From: Lactococcus sp. dk101
GTDB taxonomy: Bacteria; Bacillota; Bacilli; Lactobacillales; Streptococcaceae
Assembly: GCF_009601055.1 (NCBI RefSeq)
Contig: NZ_WITI01000002.1
Location: forward strand, 186,001 to 250,000
Direction: 5' to 3'
Length of the DNA: 64,000 bases
In this document: positions 11,348-18,912 of the stretch, in pieces
How the letters are laid out: every line of letters starts with the position of its first letter
Position numbering within the stretch: position 1 is the first letter of the stretch
The notes under the pieces: generated by a model
Databases searched by the model: none
Told to the model about the DNA's origin: nothing
What the model saw: the letters and a program-made list of their open reading frames with translations, nothing else
Program-made: the position numbers and the translations under genes

Positions 11348-12108
11348 TGGTAGAAGTAAAAGAAGAAAAAGTACAAGAAATATTTAATCACATCTCAAAA
11401 GACTATGACCGCATGAATGCCATCATCAGTTTTAAACAACATGATTTATGGCGAGCACAAACCATGAAAAAAATGGCACTTAAGCCTGGACAAAAAGTTC
11501 TTGATTTGTGCTGTGGAACAGGCGATTGGACACTTGATAGTGCAAATGCAGTCGGTAAAAATGGGGATGTAACAGGTCTTGATTTTTCTGAAAATATGCT
11601 AGAAATTGCCAGAGAAAAAGTTGCGCTCAGAGCTGACAAAAACATTACGCTCAGAGCTGACAAAAACATTACGCTCATTCAAGGAAATGCCATGAGCTTG
11701 CCTTTTGCTGACGAAAGCTTTGATGTGGTAACGATTGGCTATGGTCTGCGGAACACGCCAGATTATTTGACGGTACTCAAAGAAATGCAAAGGGTACTGA
11801 AAAAAGGTGGAAAAGCGGTCTGTATTGACACGTCGCACCCGACATTTCCAGTCTATAAACAGGCATTTGAGTTTTATTTTGAAAAAATGATGCCCTTATT
11901 TGGTAAAGTTTTTGCCAAGTCTTTTGAAGAATATCAATGGTTACAACAATCCGCAAAGGATTTTCCAGATGCTAAAAAATTAAAAAAATTGTTTGAAGAA
12001 GCTGGTTTTACCAGCGTAGAATATAAATTGCATGGTGGTGGTGCTGTCGCGACTCACTTTGCTCAAAAAGCGAAGGCAACATCAAACATTCGGATAGGAA
12101 AAAAATGA
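11347..12108 (+). CDS. menG: Demethylmenaquinone methyltransferase (UbiE/MenG)
   Basis: SAM-dependent methylation of demethylmenaquinone, the last step of menaquinone synthesis. The 253-residue protein has VLDLCCGTGDWT (motif I), LDFSENMLEIA, and the UbiE signatures IGYGLRN and RVLKKGGKAVC. The start ATG 11347 gives the family-typical N terminus (VEVKEEKVQEIFNHISKDYDRMN); the open frame extends farther upstream into the promoter and should not be used. An exact 24-bp tandem duplication (11624-11671) adds eight residues (RADKNITL twice) between motif I and the next strand. The duplication is in frame, so the protein may still work. It overlaps the ClC gene by 4 nt (ATGA). Confidence 0.92.
   Translation: MVEVKEEKVQEIFNHISKDYDRMNAIISFKQHDLWRAQTMKKMALKPGQKVLDLCCGTGDWTLDSANAVGKNGDVTGLDFSENMLEIAREKVALRADKNITLRADKNITLIQGNAMSLPFADESFDVVTIGYGLRNTPDYLTVLKEMQRVLKKGGKAVCIDTSHPTFPVYKQAFEFYFEKMMPLFGKVFAKSFEEYQWLQQSAKDFPDAKKLKKLFEEAGFTSVEYKLHGGGAVATHFAQKAKATSNIRIGKK
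11624..11671 (+). repeat. Exact 24-bp tandem duplication within menG
   Basis: Unit 11624-11647 is repeated without change at 11648-11671, and the first bases recur at 11672. Each unit contains GCTCAGAGCTGACA, a two-mismatch version of the dispersed palindrome core. Confidence 0.95.
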
Positions 12109-13661
12109 AACTAAAGGACCTTGAGACATCTCCCAAAAAAAATTTGTATCTGATTGGTTTAAGTGTGCTAGTTGGTTTGACAGCAGGACTTTTAGCCAGT
12201 CTTTATCGACTGGTTTTGGAGAAAGCTGAGGCCTTTGGCCGTTTTGCTTATGCTCAAGTGCTTCATGCGCCAATGCTTGCACTCATTCTCATTCCGAGTC
12301 TCCTCTTGATTGCGGGAGTCATTACTTTCATGATGAAAAAATACCCCATGTCAAGTGGCTCAGGAATTCCGCAAGTTAAAGGCCAACTCCAAGGCACATT
12401 CAAGGCAAATTGGTTCACGACTGCCTTTGCAAAATTTGTCGCAGGTTCATTAGCCATGCTTGGCGGACTTTCACTCGGGCGAGAAGGCCCTTCTGTCCAA
12501 CTTGGCGCTTCAATGGGACAAATGGTAGGTGGGAAATTAGCCCAAACGGAACGTCATCGGCGGATTTTGATGGCATCAGGTGCATCAGCAGGGCTTTCAG
12601 CAGCATTCAATGCCCCTTTATCGGGTGTTATGTTTACTTTAGAAGAAGTTTTCAAATACTTTTCACCCTTGCTTTTATTGACCTGTATGACGTCGGCCAT
12701 TGTATCAGATGCCGTGTCTCAGTTGTTTTTCGGAAGAGGCTCCGTCTTTCACTTTGTCGTCAAAGGCGAAATTGCCCTCCAGGATTACTGGCTTTTAATT
12801 ATTTTAGGTCTTATTTTAGGAGCGTTTGGTGCTCTCTACAATACGACTCTGCTGGCTGGTCAAAAATGGATGAATAAAATCTCAAATGTCTATTGGCGTG
12901 TGGTTTTGTCATTTGCTGCAACGGCAATCATGGCTATGGTTTTCCCTTTGGTCATCGGATCTGGACATAGCCTAATCAATCAATTAACTTTTGGTTGGGG
13001 ACTGGGCTTTTTACTTCTGGTTCTTTTAGGGAAATTCTTTATTTCGATGATTTCCTATGTTTCAGGCATTCCAGGTGGGATTTTCTTTCCCCTGCTTGTT
13101 TTAGGAGCGGTCATCGGGGCAATCTTTGCCACACTTGCGATTAACGGCTTGAATTTACCAGAAAGTTGGTATGCAAATTTTGTTATCTTAGCTATGGCAG
13201 GAACATTTACGGCTATTGTTCGCGCACCAATGACAGGAATTTTGCTTTTGGTTGAGATGACGGGATCCTTCTCATACTTGTTGCCTTTGGCTTTGGTTTC
13301 TTTGGTGGCATACGTTGTGGCAGATTTGTTCAATTCAGAACCGATTTATGACTCTCTTTTGGCCAATATGTTGGCTGATAAGTCCAATCATACTGAAGAA
13401 ACGCTAGAGGGACAGTTGGTCATTGAAACCATTGTTCAATTTGATTCGAAAGCAGGAAATAAACGGATTGCACAATTGGTTATGCCGCATGATTGTCTGA
13501 TTGTTGCCATTCATCGTGTGGGAAAAGACATCATTCCAAATGGTCAAACGGAGCTATTGGCGGGCGATTATTTGACGCTGATGATTGGCCAAAATAACGA
13601 AGGTGAGACGAGACGACAAGTCCAGAGTTTGTTCAGCGAAAAAGAGCTGACAGAAGAATAA
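12105..13661 (+). CDS. ClC-family chloride/proton transporter with TrkA-C domain
   Basis: Membrane antiporter or channel moving Cl- (or F-) against H+. The 518-residue protein has about ten hydrophobic helices and the ClC selectivity motifs GSGIPQVKG, LSLGREGPSVQLGA (gating Glu127) and GIPGGIFFPLLVLGA. After about residue 430 a soluble TrkA-C-like segment (ETIVQFDSKAGNKRIAQL to GDYLTLMIG) forms a regulatory domain often seen in Gram-positive ClC proteins. The start overlaps the menG stop (ATGA) and AGGA lies 8 nt upstream, so translation is coupled. Substrate is inferred from the family; a functional link to menaquinone is not evident. Confidence 0.9.
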   Translation: MKLKDLETSPKKNLYLIGLSVLVGLTAGLLASLYRLVLEKAEAFGRFAYAQVLHAPMLALILIPSLLLIAGVITFMMKKYPMSSGSGIPQVKGQLQGTFKANWFTTAFAKFVAGSLAMLGGLSLGREGPSVQLGASMGQMVGGKLAQTERHRRILMASGASAGLSAAFNAPLSGVMFTLEEVFKYFSPLLLLTCMTSAIVSDAVSQLFFGRGSVFHFVVKGEIALQDYWLLIILGLILGAFGALYNTTLLAGQKWMNKISNVYWRVVLSFAATAIMAMVFPLVIGSGHSLINQLTFGWGLGFLLLVLLGKFFISMISYVSGIPGGIFFPLLVLGAVIGAIFATLAINGLNLPESWYANFVILAMAGTFTAIVRAPMTGILLLVEMTGSFSYLLPLALVSLVAYVVADLFNSEPIYDSLLANMLADKSNHTEETLEGQLVIETIVQFDSKAGNKRIAQLVMPHDCLIVAIHRVGKDIIPNGQTELLAGDYLTLMIGQNNEGETRRQVQSLFSEKELTEE

Positions 13662-13752
13662 AATGATGGAAACGCAATCAATAAGCTTTTTAAAATATTT
13701 TTTGATATACTAGAGTCAGTTATCAAATGAACATAAGAAAGAGGAAGCAGAA

Positions 13753-14745
13753 ATGTTGAAATTAGGAATCATTGGGACAGGGTGGATTAGTTCATCTTTT
13801 GTTGAAGCGGCCCAGATGACCAAACGTTATAAGTTGGAGGCAGTTTATTCACGACGTTTGGAAAGTGCACTCTCTTTTTCTGAAGATTTTTCTCATGTGA
13901 GTCTATATGATGAATTGGACGAGTTTTTTGAACATGAACTCGATATTATCTATATTGCCAGTCCTAATGCTGTCCATTTTGAACAAGCTAAGGCTGCGAT
14001 TTTAGCAGGAAAAAACATCATTGTTGAGAAACCTGCTTTCTCAAATCCAATGCAACTGGCTGAAATCATCGCGCTTGCGCAAGAAAAGAATGTCTTATTC
14101 TTTGAGGCAGCACGTAATATTCACGAAAAAGCATTTGAAGTTATCCACAATTTCTTATCAGATAAAACCGTTGTTGGTGCAGATTTTACTTATTCAAAAT
14201 ATTCATCAAAAATGCCAGCACTTTTAAGAGGCGAATTGCCAAATAAATTTAATGCAAAATTTTCAGGCGGTCTCTTGGCTGACTTGGGTGTTTATTTGTT
14301 GTATGCAGCTATTTATTGGTTTGGAGCACCTAAATCTGCCAAATATGACGCGGTCGTTTTGCCAAGTGGCGTTGACTTGTCAGGTGTTGGAAGTCTTGAT
14401 TATGGTGACTATAAAGTGGCGCTCAAGTGTGCAGGAAATCTTAACAGCTACTTGCCTTGCGAAATTTATACGACTGAGGGCACTTTGATTTTGGACAGCG
14501 TTAATGCAATCAAATCTGCTAAGTTTGTCAAAAATGACGGCGGGACAGAAAACATCAAAATTTCTGCAGCTAAACATAGTTTATACGATGAAGCAGTGCA
14601 TTTTGCAGAAATCTTTGAGACACGCGAGACTCAGTCATCAAAATATCTTTACGAAGACCTCCTTGAGACCGCAAAAGAAGTTGCTCAAACCAGTTATTTG
14701 ATGCGTCAAGATGCAGGAATTGTTTTCGCTGCAGATAAAGCCTAA
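13753..14745 (+). CDS. Gfo/Idh/MocA-family NAD(P)-dependent oxidoreductase
   Basis: Dehydrogenase acting probably on a sugar or cyclitol. The 330 residues begin with a Rossmann fold (LGIIGTGWISSSF, residues 3-15), followed by YIASPNAVHFEQAKAAI and the family EKP motif (IVEKPAFSNP, about residues 93-102) whose Lys is catalytic, then the GGLLADLGVY segment. GAGGAAGC precedes the ATG by 6 nt. It is followed by a tRNA gene, and no sugar gene is adjacent. Substrate is unknown. Confidence 0.85.
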   Translation: MLKLGIIGTGWISSSFVEAAQMTKRYKLEAVYSRRLESALSFSEDFSHVSLYDELDEFFEHELDIIYIASPNAVHFEQAKAAILAGKNIIVEKPAFSNPMQLAEIIALAQEKNVLFFEAARNIHEKAFEVIHNFLSDKTVVGADFTYSKYSSKMPALLRGELPNKFNAKFSGGLLADLGVYLLYAAIYWFGAPKSAKYDAVVLPSGVDLSGVGSLDYGDYKVALKCAGNLNSYLPCEIYTTEGTLILDSVNAIKSAKFVKNDGGTENIKISAAKHSLYDEAVHFAEIFETRETQSSKYLYEDLLETAKEVAQTSYLMRQDAGIVFAADKA

Positions 14746-14764
14746 TGACTTTTGAAAATATGAT

Positions 14765-14780
14765 TTGTCAGCACTGACAG
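14765..14780. repeat. Palindrome TTGTCAGCACTGACAG between oxidoreductase and tRNA genes
   Basis: Exact core, beginning 20 nt after the stop codon and 10 nt before the tRNA. The right arm is followed by TGCTGA, which could form an alternative pairing. Confidence 0.9.
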
Positions 14781-14790
14781 TGCTGATTTT

Positions 14791-14863
14791 GTTCCCTTAG
14801 TTAAGTCGGATATAACGAGAACCTCCTAAGTTCTTGTCCCCAGTTCGAATCTGGGAGGGGACA
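14791..14863 (+). tRNA. tRNA-Arg (anticodon CCU)
   Basis: Folds as a full cloverleaf: acceptor GTTCCCT with AGGGGAC (one T-G pair), D-stem GTTA/TAAC, anticodon stem AGAAC/GTTCT around loop CTCCTAA with anticodon CCT, a 4-nt variable loop, and T-arm CCCAG TTCGAAT CTGGG. Discriminator base A. The CCA end is not encoded. A terminator follows 12 nt downstream. It reads AGG codons, which are rare in the neighbouring genes. Confidence 0.93.
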
Positions 14864-14874
14864 TAAAATAGACT

Positions 14875-14904
14875 AAAAGCCCTGCTATAAGAGGGCTTTT
14901 TTAT
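14875..14904 (+). terminator. Terminator after tRNA-Arg
   Basis: AAAAGCCCT, loop, AGGGCTTTTTT. Confidence 0.9.
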
Positions 14905-14965
14905 TGTTGACCTTCAGGACAAAAAAGAATATGATAAAGCTATCATATCAAAAGAAGGTATAAAA

Positions 14966-15340
14966 ATGCGTCAGGTAAAAATAGGTGCCACAGGTCGTGC
15001 CAGTCTTGTCGTTTCTCAAAGTCAAACTGCTAAAAGCGTTGGCAGCGGCGATTTGGATGTTTTGGCAACGCCAATTATGATTGCGCTAATGGAAAAAGCA
15101 GCTTCACTTGCCATCCAAGAATTTTTGGAGGAAGGCGAAACCAGTGTAGGAACGCAAATCTCAACCAGTCATGAGCTGGCAAGTCACATCGGGGCAGAAG
15201 TAGAGGCATTCGCGCGTGTTGTCAGTACTGACAGACGACGAGTGGACTTTGAAATCGAGGCAAGACAGGGCGAGCAGCTTCTTGGCAAGGGACTTCATTC
15301 ACGTTTTGTAGTAAATGCTGATAAATTTATGAGTAAATAA
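14966..15340 (+). CDS. Hotdog-fold thioesterase-like protein (FlK family)
   Basis: 124-residue single-domain hotdog protein resembling fluoroacetyl-CoA thioesterase-like proteins. The pattern VLATPIMIALMEKAASLAIQ (about residues 34-53) and VGTQISTSHELASHIGAEV carry the conserved Glu, Thr and His of that family. It probably hydrolyses an acyl-CoA, but the substrate is unknown and fluoroacetate is not implied. AGAAGG precedes the ATG. A copy of the dispersed palindrome falls near residue 86 and encodes VVSTDR. It stands alone between the tRNA terminator and the convergent udk gene. Confidence 0.75.
   Translation: MRQVKIGATGRASLVVSQSQTAKSVGSGDLDVLATPIMIALMEKAASLAIQEFLEEGETSVGTQISTSHELASHIGAEVEAFARVVSTDRRRVDFEIEARQGEQLLGKGLHSRFVVNADKFMSK
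15219..15234. repeat. Palindrome TTGTCAGTACTGACAG inside the thioesterase gene
   Basis: Exact core; reads VSTD in the coding frame. Confidence 0.9.
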
Positions 15341-15374
15341 TAAAAAAATCAATTTAGTTTTTTTTAAGTTTGTG

Positions 15375-15488
15375 GCTTTATAATGAATTTAGCCAAAAGC
15401 TAAAGAAACTTTTACGGTCGATACAGATTCGACACGTTTTCATAATAACTCCTAAAATAAAAAAATAGAACAAGCGTTCTATTTTTTA
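15375..15488 (+). ncRNA. Candidate small structured RNA between the thioesterase gene and udk
   Basis: A TATAAT-like box near 15378 is followed by about 100 nt with no open frame, a small stem (GTCGA/TCGAC around 7 nt, near 15418-15434), and a strong terminator ending in T6. The AACTTTTACGG...ATTCGACA wording superficially recalls the start of tmRNA, but no tag frame or acceptor arm is present. It could equally be the 3' region of the preceding gene. Confidence 0.25.
15459..15488. terminator. Bidirectional terminator between convergent genes
   Basis: AAAAAATAGAAC, loop AAGC, GTTCTATTTTTT. Serves the plus-strand unit and udk on the minus strand. Confidence 0.9.
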
Positions 15489-15493
15489 TTATT

Positions 15494-16126
15494 TTAAATG
15501 GTGCCGTTATCTTGCAAAATACTTGCTACCTTGGTTGTGATAATATCAATCCCAACCGTATTTGAAACACCTTCTGGAATAATAACATCGGCATAACGTT
15601 TTGTAGGTTCGATGAATTGATGATACATGGGTTTTACGGCAGTTAAATATTGGCTGATGACTGAATCAAGTGTCCGTCCACGTTCTTCAATATCACGTCT
15701 GATACGTCGGATAATACGGACATCATCATCTGTATCCACGAAAATTTTGATGTCCATCAAGTCGCGTAAGCGTTCATCTTCAAGCACCAAAATGCCTTCG
15801 ACAATCAAAACATCAACTGGTTCTTGACGGTAGGTTTTGTCTGAGCGGGTGTGATTTGAATAATCGTAAATTGGAACGTCAATCGCGTTGCCTTCCCGCA
15901 GTTCTTTGAGTTGCGAAATGAGAAAATCGGTATCAAATGCAAAGGGGTGATCATAATTTGTTTTTGTGCGTTCTTCAAAAGTCAAATTGGATTGATCTTT
16001 ATAATAACTGTCATGCTCAATCATTCCGATGTTTTCGTCTGTAAAGCTCTCTAAAATAGCGTGCGACACACTAGTTTTTCCACTTGCAGACCCACCAGTA
16101 ACACCAATGATAATAGGTTTGTTCAA
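15494..16126 (-). CDS. udk: Uridine kinase
   Basis: Phosphorylates uridine and cytidine with ATP or GTP (pyrimidine salvage). The protein begins [18 protein letters not shown], containing the P-loop, and includes the DSYYKDQ and DHPFAFD segments and the lid region typical of Udk. The start chosen is TTG at 16126: GGAG lies 6 nt upstream on the minus strand and the resulting 210-residue protein has the usual N terminus. An ATG at 16153 would add nine residues without a ribosome-binding site. The upstream region is unusually rich in hairpins (see 16149-16289), a possible leader. Confidence 0.92.
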   Translation of the reverse strand: MNKPIIIGVTGGSASGKTSVSHAILESFTDENIGMIEHDSYYKDQSNLTFEERTKTNYDHPFAFDTDFLISQLKELREGNAIDVPIYDYSNHTRSDKTYRQEPVDVLIVEGILVLEDERLRDLMDIKIFVDTDDDVRIIRRIRRDIEERGRTLDSVISQYLTAVKPMYHQFIEPTKRYADVIIPEGVSNTVGIDIITTKVASILQDNGTI

Positions 16127-16148
16127 AATGTTCTCCGATTCTTTGTAA

Positions 16149-16289
16149 AGCATAGCTTATGCTAGTTAATCTTTAAAAATACTGAAAGGAGTTTTATTAG
16201 ATTAACCGTAGCTATACTGCCTTGCGCTCGCGCAAGAAGCGGTTTGCGTGAAACGCAAACTTTAACTTCTATGCTTTTTAGAAGTTAAA
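16149..16289 (-). promoter_or_regulatory. Cluster of hairpins between udk and pta
   Basis: The 383-nt gap between the divergent udk and pta genes has no open frame of note. It contains perfect stems at 16149-16163 (AGCATA/TATGCT), 16221-16236 (CTTGCG/CGCAAG), 16242-16260 (GTTTGCGT/ACGCAAAC, GAA loop) and 16261-16289 (11-bp stem, 7-nt loop). A long-range pairing joins 16165-16172 with 16199-16206 (GTTAATCT/AGATTAAC). It may be the udk 5' leader, or a palindromic repeat element; strand is uncertain. The rest of the gap (about 16290-16509) holds AT-rich promoter sequence for pta. Confidence 0.5.
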
Positions 16290-16509
16290 TGGTATTAGAA
16301 AAATTTTCACTTACTATTTTATCATAAAATAAGCCAACCGCGTCTTCCTTTCTCTGAATTATTTTATATTTTCATTTTTGAAACGCTTTATTTCCATTTT
16401 TAAAATTGCTCAAAAAGCTGATGCTTAGGAAATGGCAATGCTTACTTTTTTTTCAAAATATGATATACTAAAGGAGAACATGAACAAATAGAAAAGAAGG
16501 AATTTATAA

Positions 16510-17484
16510 ATGGACTTGTTTGAATCTCTAAAAGCTAAAGTTGGCGGAAAAGGCCTTAAAATTGTTTTCCCAGAAGGAACAGAAACACGTATTTTGGGAG
16601 CTGCCGCACGTCTTTATGCAGAAGGTTTGCTTTCACCAATTTTGATTGGTAATGTTTTTGAAGTTCGTGCTGCTTTGACTGCGCGTGGACTTAATGTTGA
16701 AGGTTTCCAAATCAATGACCCAGATAATTGTGATCGTTTTGAAGAATTAGTTGCTAAATTTGTTGAACGTCGTAACGGCAAAGCAACAGAAGAACAAGCA
16801 CGCAAAATGTTGCGCGACCCTAACTATTTCGGAACCATGCTTGTTTACACTGGTATCGCTGACGGAATGGTTTCAGGTGCTGTTCACTCAACTGCTGATA
16901 CAGTTCGTCCAGCCCTCCAAATTATCAAAACAAAACCAGGTGTCAAATCAGTTTCAGGTGTCTTTGTCATGGTTCGTAACAACGAACGTTTCGTTTTTGG
17001 TGACTGTGCCATTAACATCAAACCAGATGCAGCAACACTTGCTGATATTGCCGTAGCATCAGCTGAAACAGCAAAATTGTTTGATATTGAGCCTAAAGTT
17101 GCCATGCTTTCATTTTCAACAAAAGGCTCTGGTAAATCAGAAGATGTTGATAAAGTTGTTGAAGCAACAAAAATTGCTAAAGAAGCTCACCCAGAAATCG
17201 AATTGGACGGCGAGTTGCAATTTGACGCAGCATTCGTTCCAAGCGTTGGCGCTCAAAAAGCTCCAGGTTCAGATGTAGCTGGTCAAGCAAATGTCTTTAT
17301 CTTCCCTGATATTCAAGCTGGTAATATTGGCTACAAGATTGCACAACGTTTGGGCAATTTCGAAGCCATTGGCCCAATCCTTCAAGGATTGAATGCACCA
17401 ATCTCTGACTTGTCTCGTGGCTGTAACGAAGAAGACGTTTATAAACTTGCTATCATTACAGCAGCACAAGCGCTTAATAAATAA
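16510..17484 (+). CDS. pta: Phosphate acetyltransferase
   Basis: Interconverts acetyl-CoA and acetyl phosphate, feeding acetate kinase for ATP. The 324-residue protein matches the short, single-domain Pta class: IVFPEGTETRILGAAARL, MLVYTGIADGMVSGAVHSTADTVRPALQ and the C-terminal GNIGYKIAQRLG...GPILQGLNAPISDLSRG. GAAGGAAT lies upstream of the ATG at proper spacing and a TATACT box lies near 16470. Monocistronic, with its own terminator. Codon use is strongly biased toward preferred codons, consistent with high expression. Confidence 0.95.
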   Translation: MDLFESLKAKVGGKGLKIVFPEGTETRILGAAARLYAEGLLSPILIGNVFEVRAALTARGLNVEGFQINDPDNCDRFEELVAKFVERRNGKATEEQARKMLRDPNYFGTMLVYTGIADGMVSGAVHSTADTVRPALQIIKTKPGVKSVSGVFVMVRNNERFVFGDCAINIKPDAATLADIAVASAETAKLFDIEPKVAMLSFSTKGSGKSEDVDKVVEATKIAKEAHPEIELDGELQFDAAFVPSVGAQKAPGSDVAGQANVFIFPDIQAGNIGYKIAQRLGNFEAIGPILQGLNAPISDLSRGCNEEDVYKLAIITAAQALNK

Positions 17485-17496
17485 AAATTAAAATGA

Positions 17497-17525
17497 AGAA
17501 CAGATTTAATACTGTTCTTTTTTTG
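17497..17525 (+). terminator. Terminator after pta
   Basis: GAACAG, loop ATTTAATA, CTGTTC, T-run. Confidence 0.9.
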
Positions 17526-17582
17526 TTTCATGATATAATAGTAAAAGCTGAAAAAAGAATTTTGAAAGATGAGTATATCGAA

Positions 17583-17990
17583 ATGAAAAAATCACGTATT
17601 GCTGCTTTAGTCGGTGCCATCCTGTTTAGTTTGGTTGCCTTCTTAGGTTTATTTTTGATTATCACTGCATGGCTGTTGACGTCAACAAAAGAGTTGCAAA
17701 CCACATTGAGTTTAGATGGCGTTAGCCCACAAGTGATGATTACAGCACTTGTCATTGCTTACGGATTATTCTTCATCTTGACCGCATTAAATTGGGTTGC
17801 CTTTGCCAAAATGGAAAAGCAACCAAAATGGGCGCGTTATTATTTAGGGATTGGTATTTTTTATCTTTTTGCTTCGATGGTAAATGGTACTGGGCTTGTC
17901 GTAACCTTGCCCGTATCGCTTTGTTTCATCTTGGCTTATGTCTTCAAACGTAAAGAAATAAAAGAGGCTGTCAGTACTGACACAAAATAA
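17583..17990 (+). CDS. Small integral membrane protein, unknown function
   Basis: 135 residues with about four hydrophobic segments (residues 8-32, 50-68, 84-98 and 100-118 approximately) and a basic, soluble C-terminal tail. The tail ends in EAVSTDTK, partly encoded by a dispersed palindrome just before the stop. The frame is open upstream into the pta terminator, but a TATAAT at 17534-17539 shows that translation must begin later; ATG 17583 starts a typical positive-inside helix. No good Shine-Dalgarno is seen. I do not recognise a family with confidence. A terminator follows. Confidence 0.65.
   Translation: MKKSRIAALVGAILFSLVAFLGLFLIITAWLLTSTKELQTTLSLDGVSPQVMITALVIAYGLFFILTALNWVAFAKMEKQPKWARYYLGIGIFYLFASMVNGTGLVVTLPVSLCFILAYVFKRKEIKEAVSTDTK
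17968..17983. repeat. Palindrome CTGTCAGTACTGACAC at the 3' end of the membrane-protein gene
   Basis: Exact 14-bp core; encodes VSTD four residues before the C terminus. Confidence 0.88.
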
Positions 17991-18021
17991 AAAAATGAGC
18001 CAGTGAAGGTTCATTTTTTTT
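17991..18021 (+). terminator. Terminator after the membrane-protein gene
   Basis: AAAAATGAGCC pairs with GGTTCATTTTT (one G-T), then T residues. Confidence 0.82.
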
Positions 18022-18084
18022 CGTCCCTCAATATGTCCAATCCGTCCCTTAAGCGCTTGTCATATGGACTTAAAGTGGTAAAAT
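18022..18084 (+). promoter_or_regulatory. Promoter with paired direct repeats before the LytTR gene
   Basis: TTGTCA (18057-18062), 16-nt spacer, TAAAAT (18079-18084). Immediately upstream, CGTCCCTCA (18022-18030) and CGTCCCTTA (18043-18051) are direct repeats 21 bp apart, two helical turns, as expected for a LytTR dimer site. This suggests autoregulation by the downstream gene product. Confidence 0.6.
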
Positions 18085-18106
18085 GAAAGCAGCAAAGGGG
18101 GCGAGC

Positions 18107-18532
18107 ATGAAATTATTTAAACACATCGACTCAAAACTGCGAGAAACTGAGATAACGATAGCAGCAACTAATGAAGTTGATTTTGAACGTTACGCAAGAC
18201 TTTTGGCCAATCGAATTCAAGTGGAAACGGTAGACGGCTTGAAAGTCATTGCTTTGTCAGATTTAATCTATGTAGAAGCCGAACGGAATTATTTATATTT
18301 ACATCTGAACGATGACAGTCTCAAAGTCAGAAGCCCGCTCTACAAGCTTAAAGAGAGTCTGGGGGCTGATTTTATTCAAGTCTCACGGTCTTATCTGATT
18401 AACTTTAAGGAGCTGACATCGGTTGAGGCAGATTTTGTCAATGGCATGGTTGGGCGAGTGGGGAAATTCAAAATTCCGATTTCTCGAGCTTATCTGAAAA
18501 ATGTGTATGAGAGAATGGAGATGGAAAAATGA
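18107..18532 (+). CDS. LytTR-family DNA-binding regulator
   Basis: 141-residue regulator with a C-terminal LytTR domain (about residues 40-138: VIALSDLIYVEAERNYLYLHL and FIQVSRSYLINFKEL are diagnostic) and no receiver domain. Such proteins usually act with a co-encoded membrane protein that keeps them inactive; the next gene, a DUF3021-like membrane protein, overlaps it by 4 nt. The start ATG 18107 has AAGGGGG 7 nt upstream; an ATG at 18083 precedes that site. Known relatives include the HdrR and BrsR systems of streptococci, which influence competence and bacteriocins; the target here is unknown. Confidence 0.87.
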   Translation: MKLFKHIDSKLRETEITIAATNEVDFERYARLLANRIQVETVDGLKVIALSDLIYVEAERNYLYLHLNDDSLKVRSPLYKLKESLGADFIQVSRSYLINFKELTSVEADFVNGMVGRVGKFKIPISRAYLKNVYERMEMEK

Positions 18533-18912
18533 AAGCATATTTGAAAGCAGGATTTGCCGGTGTTTTGATTGCTGGACTGATAACTTTATTGGTTTACTTG
18601 TCATATGAACCCTTATTCTATTCTGTTGCAATCGTTCAAGCCGCCCTGCAAGGTGTCTTATCTCAGTTTGTTTATACCAGAAGAAAATTACCTTATCTTT
18701 TCCGCATCATGATACAAATGGTGGGCTCGTGGGCCTTGGCCGCTTCTTGTTTTTTAGTCATTCCTGATGGATGGGGACATCCGAGTTTAGGTCAATTCTC
18801 ACTCAACTGGTTTGTCATTTGGCTGGCCATTTATGTCTATTTTTATCTTAGTAATCATCATGAAAGTAAAAAAATCAATCAAAAATTAAAGGACATTTCA
18901 CATGAAAAATAA
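18529..18912 (+). CDS. DUF3021-like four-helix membrane protein, LytTR partner
   Basis: 127 residues forming four membrane helices (about 7-25, 30-48, 62-80 and 90-108) with a short cytoplasmic tail. Size, topology and position directly after a LytTR gene match DUF3021 proteins. By analogy with HdrM and BrsM it probably restrains the regulator until a membrane signal releases it; this is inference. Start and stop overlap as ATGA with the previous gene, so the two are translationally coupled. Confidence 0.78.
   Translation: MKAYLKAGFAGVLIAGLITLLVYLSYEPLFYSVAIVQAALQGVLSQFVYTRRKLPYLFRIMIQMVGSWALAASCFLVIPDGWGHPSLGQFSLNWFVIWLAIYVYFYLSNHHESKKINQKLKDISHEK

Noticed and set aside
15405-15440. Resemblance of TTTTACGG...ATTCGACA to the start of tmRNA (ssrA)
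   Set aside because: Only a short, gapped match; no tag-peptide frame, no tRNA-like acceptor arm and too little length.
16378-16394. cre-like TTTGAAACGCTTTATTT before pta
   Set aside because: Spacing between TG and CG is one base short of the consensus and the right arm does not match.
17569-17585. Five-codon mini-frame (ATG AGT ATA TCG AAA TGA) overlapping the start of the membrane-protein gene
   Set aside because: Too short to judge, with no ribosome-binding site; probably chance.
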